Shown piece after piece: positions 54,565 through 62,071 of a stretch of DNA of 64,000 nucleotides (position 1 is the stretch's first letter; each line of letters opens with the position of its first letter). This stretch comes from Thermomicrobiales bacterium (GTDB lineage Bacteria > Chloroflexota > Chloroflexia > Thermomicrobiales > UBA6265). The stretch covers positions 38,533 to 102,532 of the forward strand of contig JAWKPF010000016.1 in the NCBI GenBank assembly GCA_041390825.1. The letters are read 5' to 3'. The position numbers were made by a program, and so were the translations under genes. A model generated the notes under the pieces. That model made no database searches and had not been told where the DNA came from. It saw only the letters and a list, made by a program, of their open reading frames with translations.

Positions 54565-55470
54565 ATGGCGGAAACAGTTGGATTCATTGGGCTCGGCATC
54601 ATGGGCAAGCCGATGGCGCGGCATCTGGCTAATGCCGGTTACGACGTTGTCATCCACACCCTGAATCGGGAAACGATCAAGACGTTCACCAGCGAGTCGG
54701 ACAGGTTCATCGCTGCGTCGTCTCCGAAAGACGTGGCGAGCAAAGCCCAAATCGTCATCACCATGCTGCCCGATTCGCCGCAGGTGAACGAAGTGGTGTT
54801 GGGGACCAACGGCCTGATCGAAGCGATGGGCGAAGGGTCGTTGCACATCGATATGAGCACGATTGCTCCGGCGACGGCGATCGAGGTTTCGACCGCCTTG
54901 GCTGGCGTTGGCGCTCGCGCGCTCGACGCGCCGGTCTCGGGAGGCGAGGCGGGCGCGGTCAATGCGGCGCTGAGCATCATGGTCGGTGGCGCGGCTGAGG
55001 ATGTGGATCGGGCCATGCCGCTCTTCGAGAAGATGGGCAAGACCATCGTGCATGTCGGCGCATCCGGCGCGGGGCAGGTCGTGAAAGCCTGCAATCAGGT
55101 AATGGTCGCGATCAACTATGCGGCCATGAGCGAAGCGTTGGTGCTCGGCGCCAAAGCGGGTGTCGACCCCGCGAAAGTCTTGCAAGTGCTGGGCGGCGGA
55201 CTCGCGAACTCGCGGGTCATGGAGCTCAAGGGGCAGAATGTGATCACCCGCAAGTTCGCCCCCGGCTTCCGGGTCGACCTGCACCGCAAGGATCTCAACA
55301 TCGCCATGAACGCCGGCAAGACGACCGGCGTGCCGTTGCCGGTCACCGCGCTCGTGCAGCAACTCTTCGAAGCGCTCGCCGTGGCTGGCCGGGGAGGGCT
55401 GGATCATTCCTCTCTCGTGACCATTTACGAGGATTTGGCCAACTTCCAGGTCGGCGAAGCCGAGGCGTAA
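54565..55470 (+). CDS. garR: Tartronate semialdehyde reductase (2-hydroxy-3-oxopropionate reductase)
   Basis: A 301-residue NAD(P)H-dependent beta-hydroxyacid dehydrogenase. It starts with FIGLGIMGKPMA (nucleotide-binding). The substrate loop is DAPVSGGEAGA, catalytic Lys174 is in GQVVKACNQ, and LHRKDLNIA lies at the domain interface. It converts tartronate semialdehyde to glycerate, joining the hydroxypyruvate isomerase product to glycolysis. ATG at 54565 has GAGGAA upstream. 3-hydroxyisobutyrate dehydrogenase is a sister family, but the neighbour makes GarR/GlxR more likely. Confidence 0.88.
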   Translation: MAETVGFIGLGIMGKPMARHLANAGYDVVIHTLNRETIKTFTSESDRFIAASSPKDVASKAQIVITMLPDSPQVNEVVLGTNGLIEAMGEGSLHIDMSTIAPATAIEVSTALAGVGARALDAPVSGGEAGAVNAALSIMVGGAAEDVDRAMPLFEKMGKTIVHVGASGAGQVVKACNQVMVAINYAAMSEALVLGAKAGVDPAKVLQVLGGGLANSRVMELKGQNVITRKFAPGFRVDLHRKDLNIAMNAGKTTGVPLPVTALVQQLFEALAVAGRGGLDHSSLVTIYEDLANFQVGEAEA

Positions 55471-55566
55471 CGCGCGAGTGCCGATCCGAACGAGTGTGGC
55501 GGGTCGGTCCGTGCGCTTTTCCCCGCGTAGCCGCCGTCTTCCATGGCCGAAATCGGGAGTAGTGCG

Positions 55567-55592
55567 GCGGCCACAGAGGGCCGCGGCTACGG
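55567..55592. repeat. Single copy of the GCGGCCACGG repeat
   Basis: One element with the core gcggccacagagg and ccgcggctacgg, matching the array at 49.5 kb with one change (acag for acgg). It lies between garR and the RraA gene, convergent to it, about 100 bases from the garR stop. Confidence 0.75.
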
Positions 55593-55626
55593 AGGGCGCT
55601 GGTTCGTTACCGTGAGAGACAGGACG

Positions 55627-56379
55627 TTACTGCTCGAATCGATACGCTTCCTGTTCTGACATGCCCTCGCCGGATTTGTACGCTTCGTACTCCGCCCTCG
55701 TTTCAGCGTTGGCGGGATAGGTGCCAGGAAGCGCGGCGCCAGCCTCGATCTTTTTCAGGATGAAGGCCTCGAAGGCTTCCTGTTCGGCAGCCGGCGCGGC
55801 AATTTCGGCCGCCAGATGGCGCGGGATGACGACGACTCCTTCTTCGTCTCCCACCAGGATGTCACCCGGAAAGACCGGGACACCGGCGCAGCCGATCGGG
55901 ACGTTGACGTCCACTGCATGGTGCACAGCGAGGCTGATCGTGGCCGATGCTCCGGCCGCGAAGACAGGGAAGTTCATGCGCCCGATTTCCGGCGAGTCGC
56001 GGAACGCGCCATCGCTCACGATCCCAACGGCGCCGCGCTTCATCGCCCGCGTCGTCAAGATGCCGCCGCCATTCGCCGCGCGCAGATCGCCCCGGCAATC
56101 CATGACGAGCACCTGCCCCGGTCCGACCGTTTCGATGGCCTTGCGTTGCGGATGGTTGGGATCCTGGAACGCGCTGACAACGTCGAGATCTTCGCGCGCG
56201 GGGATGCTGCGCAAGGTCACCGCTTCGCCGACGAAGCGGGCCGCGTTCGGATTGAGCGGGCGCACGCCGTTCAGGAACGTGTTGCGGAAGCCGCGCTGAA
56301 ACAGCTGGGTCGTGATCGTAGCGGTGCTGGCGCGCGCCAGATCGGCCAATACGTGCGGGTCCAAGGGGTCCACGTGCAT
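55627..56379 (-). CDS. RraA-like aldolase/decarboxylase-family protein
   Basis: A 250-residue protein of the RraA/HMG-aldolase fold (formerly annotated as demethylmenaquinone methyltransferase). GRDD-like MDCRGDLRAANGG and the 'SDGAFRD' signature carry the metal/pyruvate-binding residues Arg and Asp, and GDILVGDEEGVVVIP near the C-terminus is typical. In catabolic clusters, members cleave 4-hydroxy-4-methyl-2-oxoglutarate or decarboxylate oxaloacetate; E. coli RraA inhibits RNase E. The ATG at 56379 was used; GTG at 56373 has better spacing to AAAGGA. Divergent from the aldolase gene with 74 bases between. Confidence 0.82.
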   Translation of the reverse strand: MHVDPLDPHVLADLARASTATITTQLFQRGFRNTFLNGVRPLNPNAARFVGEAVTLRSIPAREDLDVVSAFQDPNHPQRKAIETVGPGQVLVMDCRGDLRAANGGGILTTRAMKRGAVGIVSDGAFRDSPEIGRMNFPVFAAGASATISLAVHHAVDVNVPIGCAGVPVFPGDILVGDEEGVVVIPRHLAAEIAAPAAEQEAFEAFILKKIEAGAALPGTYPANAETRAEYEAYKSGEGMSEQEAYRFEQ

Positions 56380-56453
56380 TCCTTTCCCTGATTTCGGCGG
56401 CTCGTCTGCCACAATGCCGCCAGTAGATTCGTCTGCGCGAGAGGGTACTGGCA

Positions 56454-57227
56454 ATGGCAACCAACACGCTGAAGCAAAAACTGGCCGAGGGAAAGTGGGT
56501 TAGCGGACCGATCGTGGAGGAGATCCGCACGGTTGGCGGCGTCAAGATGCTGGCGCTGGCCGGGCACGATTTCCTCTGGTGGGACATGGAGCACAACTTC
56601 TACGATTGGGACAACCTGCTCAACCTGGTCCAGCTCACCCATCTGTTCGGTATGACACCGCTGGTGCGCGTGACCGACCTGTCGTATGCCGCGGTTGCCC
56701 GGGCGCTCGATACCGGCGCGCAGGGAATCGTGATCCCGCGTGTCGACAATGCCGAGCAGGCCGAGCAAGCGGTCTCCTATGCCAAGTACCCCCCGCGCGG
56801 CCGACGCGGCGCGGGAGGCATGGCGCGCAATTTCTACGAGTCGAAGTCCGCGTTGCAGTCGGTCGAAGACGGCAATGCCGAAACCATGGTAATCCTGCAA
56901 ATCGAGCATCCGAACGCCATCGATGAGCTGGATGCGATCTGCTCGGTCGACGGTGTCGATGTCATCTGTGTCGGGCCGCAGGACCTTTCGGTCAACATGG
57001 GCATCCATGGTCAGTTCGACAATCCAGTGTTCCAGGAAACGATCGGAAGGATCAATCAGATCTGCGCGAAACACGGCAAACCGGTCGGCATGGTGAGCCG
57101 CGATGCCGCGTCGTTCAAGACCTGGGGCGGTCTTGGCTGCCGCTTCATCGTTTGCAACAGTGATCTCAGTCTGATCTTCCAGCAAGCGTCTCGTGACCGG
57201 AAGACGCTGGAAGAGGTGTTGGGATAG
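56454..57227 (+). CDS. HpcH/HpaI-family aldolase
   Basis: A 257-residue class II pyruvate aldolase. The conserved segments WWDMEHNF (metal-site Glu nearby), PLVRVTD, GAQGIVIPRVDNAEQA and VGPQDLSVNMG match 2-keto-3-deoxy-L-rhamnonate and 4-hydroxy-2-oxoheptanedioate aldolases. Metal-dependent cleavage or addition of pyruvate is expected. GAGAGGG lies upstream of the ATG at 56454. It shares a 74-base divergent promoter area with the RraA-like gene, suggesting one regulon. Confidence 0.88.
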   Translation: MATNTLKQKLAEGKWVSGPIVEEIRTVGGVKMLALAGHDFLWWDMEHNFYDWDNLLNLVQLTHLFGMTPLVRVTDLSYAAVARALDTGAQGIVIPRVDNAEQAEQAVSYAKYPPRGRRGAGGMARNFYESKSALQSVEDGNAETMVILQIEHPNAIDELDAICSVDGVDVICVGPQDLSVNMGIHGQFDNPVFQETIGRINQICAKHGKPVGMVSRDAASFKTWGGLGCRFIVCNSDLSLIFQQASRDRKTLEEVLG

Positions 57228-57258
57228 GCAACGACCCTTCATCAGCATTCACGGGTCG

Positions 57259-57302
57259 TCCTGAGCGAGAGACGACGGAGCGATCCCTCAACCCGCTCAG
57301 GA
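57259..57302. repeat. Palindromic TCCTGAGCG element after the aldolase gene
   Basis: TCCTGAGCG at 57259-57267 is the reverse complement of CGCTCAGGA at 57294-57302, with a 26-base loop; flanking bases (tcg/tga) nearly extend it. It lies between the stop of the aldolase and the stop of the minus-strand acylase gene, so it could end transcripts. A member of the same family as near 11090 and 48119. Confidence 0.7.
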
Positions 57303-57323
57303 TGACGAGTGGGAGCGAAACTG

Positions 57324-59738
57324 CTACACAGGAACCAGTTGCGTCTCGTTGGTCGCCTGGGCGATAACGTCGTCCCACAAGAACGGGATCGCGAAGTACT
57401 CGCCGTCGATATGGGCTTGCGCCTGATCGCGATAGTGCGGACTCCCGGGGTGGCCGGATTGCCCCGGCCAGCTGATGACATTGGTATGCACCGCGGGATC
57501 GAGCGTCGCGATGATGCGATAGATCGGTCCGATGCGGGTATCGAATGTGCCGGCGGGGAGATAGTGCGAACTGTTGAGGGTGCCGGGCCCTCCTGGCGTC
57601 GGGCTCGGTGGGATGTCGAGCAACTCATGCTGGAGTGGCGTGCGGGCCGCGGGATGCACCGCTCCGAGCCGGTGAATGCGTCCCCAGGCCCAGCTGTCCG
57701 GATCGTCCCCGAGCCGCTCTGTAAGCCAGTCGAGCGCTTCTGACATCGCCAGCCGGATCGTTTCACGCCGCAACTCATCAGAGGCGAACCAGCCGTCCGG
57801 GTCGTCGTGCAGCAATGCCGCGCTCATGCCCCAACCGGCATCCTGCACGAGCGGCGCGAGGTGTTCCGGGAACCGCTGGCGCAGGACGTTTTGATGCCAT
57901 CGCCAGAAAAAGACGAAGTAGAGCGAACCGCCAATCGCATCGACGGTCAGTTTCCGATCCCACGATTCCAGGATGTGGGCTACATGGGAAAATCGCGGAT
58001 CGCTGCCGTTCGCAAGCGCTTCGAGTAGCGGCGGAATGCCTCGCACGGCGCGACCGGAGAGCACGTCGGTCTGCATCGCGGCGAAGGACTGGCCGGTGTG
58101 CGGCGTCAGCTCTTCGAGCAGGGTTTCGGCGCGCGCGGCGCGATCTTCCACCGTCCAGGCGCCGTTGAGGGGATAGGGATAATCGGGCGGGGCGGTCGGA
58201 TTGTTCGCGCTTGCGACCCAGCCACGTGCCGGATTGTCCAGTTTGGGGAGACCATCGAACGGGATATATCCCTGCCAGGCGTCGATCGGATCGTTGGCGT
58301 CCCGATACCCGCGCCAGCCTCGCCCGCGGAGGGGGAGGGCACCGGTGCATTGATAGGCCACCGCGCCGTGGGTGTCGGCCAGCACGTAGTTCCAGGTGGC
58401 GCAACGAATGCCGGAGAGCGCCTGGCGGCCGTCTGAGACGGTGCGCGACCGGCAGAGATCCATGAACGCCTTCGGTTCGTCCGATCGCTCGAATCCGACC
58501 CATGCCAGCGAAAGCGCGGTGCGCGCGCCTCGTTCTGGCTCCCAGATGTTTCGTGGGAGGGCTGCGTCAGCAACCATGTGGTCGACGATTGGGCGTCCAT
58601 GGGCGAAGCGGATGTCGAGCATCCGCGCAGGTTGGTTGCGAATCGCGATCTCGGACGTCCGATGCTCGATCGGGAGCCATTCGTCCCCGTCGAGGTAGCG
58701 GTTCTCGTCTTCCGGATGCAGCCGTTCGACGTAAAGATCGCGCTGCATGCAGATATTGTTGGTGATGCCAAAGGCGAGATCGCGGTTCCGCCCGATCCGT
58801 GGGATCGGGACTCCCGCATAGGCCGATCCAACCACGTCGTATCCCGCACCATGCAGATGCACCTCGGTCAGGTCGGAGGGCAGATTGAAATAGACGTGCG
58901 GATCGGAGGCGACCATGCCGAACCCACCCGCGGATAGCCCAGGGGCAATTGCCCAATTGTTGCTTCCGCCCGGCTCCTGCGGTCCCCAGGCGGTATCGGG
59001 TCCGTCGGCCATCGGCAAGTGCGGCCAGCGCGGTTCGGGGAGGTACGATCCCGGTGGGACGATGTAGACGAGCGGACCATCTGGCTGATAGAACGCCGCT
59101 TCCCGGTCACCAATCGTGGCGCGCACGACCTCCGGGGTCGAGATGACGGGCAGGCGGCCGGTCAGGTACCACGCCCAGCGTCGCAAGATCGCAACCGAAT
59201 CGGTGGCCGACCACGGATCGGGTTCGTATCCGAGGAGCTCGAATTCGATCGGCAATCCCGCCGGCAGCGCCGATATCCAGGCATTCACGCCATCGGCGAA
59301 CGCGAGAAACATGTCGCGGCTTTCGGCGTGCGACCCCTCGAGCAGTTCCTGGCTCAGCTCGGTGATGCCGAGCGTGCGCGCGACGATGTCCTCCGTGAGC
59401 TTTTCGGGACCAAGCACCTCCGAGAGACGTCCATGGGCCCAGCGTCGCAGGTAGTCCATCTGCCAGAGCCGGTCTTGTGCCTGGGCATACCCGTGCGCAA
59501 AGAACAGATCGTAGGGATCGCTGGCGGAGATGTGCGGTACACCACGCTGGTCACGCAGGATCGTCGCGCTGGCGCGGACCGACGTTGGCACATTCATCGG
59601 CCCGTAAGCGGCCTTCTCGGACAAGTAACGTTGGATGAGCGCGCGCGCTTCCGCTTCATCAATGTCTGGCAGATCGACGAAGGCTCGCTGACCAAGCAGG
59701 AGTTCGAGCGCCAGTTCGCGTTCTCGCGGATTCGACAT
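57324..59738 (-). CDS. Penicillin-acylase family N-terminal nucleophile hydrolase
   Basis: An 804-residue protein. The first 250 residues are the alpha-subunit-like part, with YAQAQDRLWQMDYLRRWAHGRLSE. Autocleavage would be at EPGGSNNWA: the Ser at about residue 259 would become the catalytic N-terminal nucleophile, and the Asn after it and FGITNN near 325 form the oxyanion hole. No signal peptide is visible, so export is unclear, unlike most penicillin acylases. Substrates in the family include acyl-homoserine lactones, cephalosporins and N-acyl amides; the side-chain choice is not readable. The ATG at 59738 is upstream of the thiL stop. Confidence 0.88.
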   Translation of the reverse strand: MSNPRERELALELLLGQRAFVDLPDIDEAEARALIQRYLSEKAAYGPMNVPTSVRASATILRDQRGVPHISASDPYDLFFAHGYAQAQDRLWQMDYLRRWAHGRLSEVLGPEKLTEDIVARTLGITELSQELLEGSHAESRDMFLAFADGVNAWISALPAGLPIEFELLGYEPDPWSATDSVAILRRWAWYLTGRLPVISTPEVVRATIGDREAAFYQPDGPLVYIVPPGSYLPEPRWPHLPMADGPDTAWGPQEPGGSNNWAIAPGLSAGGFGMVASDPHVYFNLPSDLTEVHLHGAGYDVVGSAYAGVPIPRIGRNRDLAFGITNNICMQRDLYVERLHPEDENRYLDGDEWLPIEHRTSEIAIRNQPARMLDIRFAHGRPIVDHMVADAALPRNIWEPERGARTALSLAWVGFERSDEPKAFMDLCRSRTVSDGRQALSGIRCATWNYVLADTHGAVAYQCTGALPLRGRGWRGYRDANDPIDAWQGYIPFDGLPKLDNPARGWVASANNPTAPPDYPYPLNGAWTVEDRAARAETLLEELTPHTGQSFAAMQTDVLSGRAVRGIPPLLEALANGSDPRFSHVAHILESWDRKLTVDAIGGSLYFVFFWRWHQNVLRQRFPEHLAPLVQDAGWGMSAALLHDDPDGWFASDELRRETIRLAMSEALDWLTERLGDDPDSWAWGRIHRLGAVHPAARTPLQHELLDIPPSPTPGGPGTLNSSHYLPAGTFDTRIGPIYRIIATLDPAVHTNVISWPGQSGHPGSPHYRDQAQAHIDGEYFAIPFLWDDVIAQATNETQLVPV

Positions 59739-59798
59739 GGTCTGGCCATCCCATCCGGTGTGCTGGAAACAATGCTCGGCAGGGTAGCGAAGATCGGC

Positions 59799-60842
59799 CT
59801 ACTCTGCAGGTGGTGTCGAGGAACGGAAATGGTCGAATGCGCCAGGGATGACCGGAGAGGCTTGGCCGTCCGGCGTGCGCGCAAACAGGGTTGGCGTGTC
59901 CGATTTCGGGCCGATGCCGCCAATGACCGTCATTGTCTGGCCGATCCGTTCCAGCTCGTTTCGCAGCCCATGCGCCCGATCGAGCGGTATGGTCAGCAGA
60001 AGCTCGTAGTCCTCTCCGCCGCGCGTGGCCAGCTCGAGTCGCTGATCCGGGAAGAGCGCGCCGATCGATGCGGCAACCGGGATAGCGGCCAGATCGATGG
60101 TCGCGTCCACCCCGCTGGCAGCCAGTATCTTGGGCAGATCGCCAAAGAGTCCGTCGCTCAGGTCCATGGCCGCGGTGGCGCCGCCTTCGAGCGCGATGCG
60201 TCCGGCTTCCACACGAGGCTCGGGTCGGGTGTGCGCAGCGATCAGCAGCGGCGCCGTCGCGGCGGTTCGGCGGGGATCGTCATCGGGCAATTGCAGGAGC
60301 GCAACACCAGCCGCGGCCGCCCCGAGTGTGCCGGTGACGCATATCGCATCTCCCGGCCGCGCTCCGCCTCGGGTGAGGTGCTTCCCGTGGCGTGTGACGC
60401 CCAGAAGCGTGACGTGAATCCCGAAGTCATGCGGCGCGCGCACGATATCCCCGCCGGCCAACACCACACCGTATCGCTCGGCGATCGCCCCCATCCCGTG
60501 ATAGAGCGCGATGAGGTCGGCGACCAGTTCATTGCCGGTCAATGCTAGCGAGACAGTTGCGAGCTGTGGGGATCCGCCCATGGCGGCGATGTCGGAAATG
60601 TTCACGGCCAGCGATTTCCACCCGAGGTCATGCCAGCTCGTCCAATCGGTGCGGAAGTGGACTGTGTCGATCAGTGAATCGGTTGTGATCAAGACCGATT
60701 CGCCGTTGGGTGGAATCCAGAGCGCGGCGTCGTCGCCAATGCCGAGTGGAACACTGTCGCTGGACCGCGCCACACTGGGCAAAGCGTCCCGCAATCGCTC
60801 GATGAGCGCGAATTCCGAGATGTCGCGCACGTGCTCAGGCAT
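59799..60842 (-). CDS. thiL: Thiamine-monophosphate kinase
   Basis: Phosphorylates thiamine monophosphate to the active cofactor thiamine diphosphate. The 347-residue protein has IGDDAALW, TTDSLIDTVHF (metal- and phosphate-binding Asp residues), WKSLAVNISDIAAMGG and GGEDYELL, all as in ThiL. It starts inside the end of the glycosyltransferase gene (8-base overlap). The ThDP enzyme at 52 kb would depend on this product. Other PurM-like kinases (HypE, SelD) share the fold but not the SD-IAAMGG block. Confidence 0.93.
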   Translation of the reverse strand: MPEHVRDISEFALIERLRDALPSVARSSDSVPLGIGDDAALWIPPNGESVLITTDSLIDTVHFRTDWTSWHDLGWKSLAVNISDIAAMGGSPQLATVSLALTGNELVADLIALYHGMGAIAERYGVVLAGGDIVRAPHDFGIHVTLLGVTRHGKHLTRGGARPGDAICVTGTLGAAAAGVALLQLPDDDPRRTAATAPLLIAAHTRPEPRVEAGRIALEGGATAAMDLSDGLFGDLPKILAASGVDATIDLAAIPVAASIGALFPDQRLELATRGGEDYELLLTIPLDRAHGLRNELERIGQTMTVIGGIGPKSDTPTLFARTPDGQASPVIPGAFDHFRSSTPPAE

Positions 60843-61956
60843 GCGTCAGCGCCTTTCGGTACGCATCGGCGGTGAGTTCCGCGGTTCGCCTCCAGGTGAA
60901 ACCGCTTGCTCGTCTGGGTCCAGCCTCGTGGAGCCGGCAGCGAAGTTCGCCATCGTGCAGAACGGTGACGAGGGCCGTGGCAAGCGAATCGACATCGGGA
61001 TCGCAGAGAAATGCCGCATCGCCCGCCACTTCCGGCAATGATGACCGGTTGCTGGCAATCGAGGGCGCCCCGCAGGCCATCGCCTCCAGCAGGGGCAGTC
61101 CAAACCCTTCGTAGAGTGACGGCATCACGAAGCAGTCGGCCGCGGAGTACCAGAGTGGCAGTTCGGCATGCGGGACGAAATCGACGAAGCGCAACCGCTC
61201 GCCCAGCTTCGTTTCAGCGACGGCGCGCTCGAGCTCGTCTGCATTCCATCCTTCGCCGCCAGCATGGACGAGATCGTGCGGGATGTCGTCTTTGACCTTC
61301 GCGAAAGCGCGGATCATTGCCGGCAGGTTCTTGCGCGGCTCGCGGTTGCCAACGGTAAGGATGAACGGGCGCGTGAGCTCGTTGACGTGCCGAAACTCGA
61401 CGATCGCCTCGCCCGCGGGACGATGAAATGCTGGGTCGACGCCCAGCGGCGTGACATCGATCCGATCGGGATCGACCTGCAAGAGTTCGACGACGTCGCG
61501 TTTCGTGGCCTCCGACACCGCGATGAGGCGTGTGGATTGCTTCGCCGCGGCAACGACCGCGCGGCGAAGATGCTTCGCCCTGCTTCTGGGCACCTGATCT
61601 GGCCATCGCAGGAAGGCAAGGTCGTGAATCGTGACAACGCCCAGGACGGTCAGCCGTGATGGTAGGGCGAACGCTGTTCCGTGAAAGAGATCGAGGCGAT
61701 CGGCGCGGATGCTGCGCGGCAATCCAACCTGCTCCCAAACGATCCGAAGGGCTTTGTTTTCGGTGAAGGAGGGAACCGTGTGGACGGAGAGAGTTCCACC
61801 AGCATCGATGGCGGTGGGATTCGTGTAGACGATCAACTCGTCGTTCGGCAATGCCTCGGGAAGGACCGAGAGCAGACCGCGTATGTAGCGGTCGATTCCC
61901 GACTGCCGGTATCCAAGCCGATTCGAAAGCAACAATCCGTTGATGCCGATACGCAT
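60835..61956 (-). CDS. GT4-family glycosyltransferase
   Basis: A 373-residue enzyme of GT-B fold that uses an NDP-sugar. The N-terminal RIGINGLLL starts the first Rossmann domain; SVSEATKRDVV, LTVGNREPRKNL (donor-binding), SLYEGFGLPLLEAMACG (the EX7E donor motif) are conserved in the C-terminal domain. Mannosyl or glucosyl transfer to a lipid or oligosaccharide is expected; the donor is not known. Start ATG 61956 with GACGGGAA upstream. The gene overlaps thiL by eight bases. It is divergent from the helicase with 115 bases between. Confidence 0.88.
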   Translation of the reverse strand: MRIGINGLLLSNRLGYRQSGIDRYIRGLLSVLPEALPNDELIVYTNPTAIDAGGTLSVHTVPSFTENKALRIVWEQVGLPRSIRADRLDLFHGTAFALPSRLTVLGVVTIHDLAFLRWPDQVPRSRAKHLRRAVVAAAKQSTRLIAVSEATKRDVVELLQVDPDRIDVTPLGVDPAFHRPAGEAIVEFRHVNELTRPFILTVGNREPRKNLPAMIRAFAKVKDDIPHDLVHAGGEGWNADELERAVAETKLGERLRFVDFVPHAELPLWYSAADCFVMPSLYEGFGLPLLEAMACGAPSIASNRSSLPEVAGDAAFLCDPDVDSLATALVTVLHDGELRCRLHEAGPRRASGFTWRRTAELTADAYRKALTHA

Positions 61957-62071
61957 ATGCGTTCCCGTCAAGGGCCGGCGCGAATCGTTCCCGGCTCCGA
62001 GGTGGTATTCTCGCCGCTGCTCGAGTTGCCTGCGCGTCTTCCCCGGACGCGAGTTCGCCGCCCCTGCGGGA

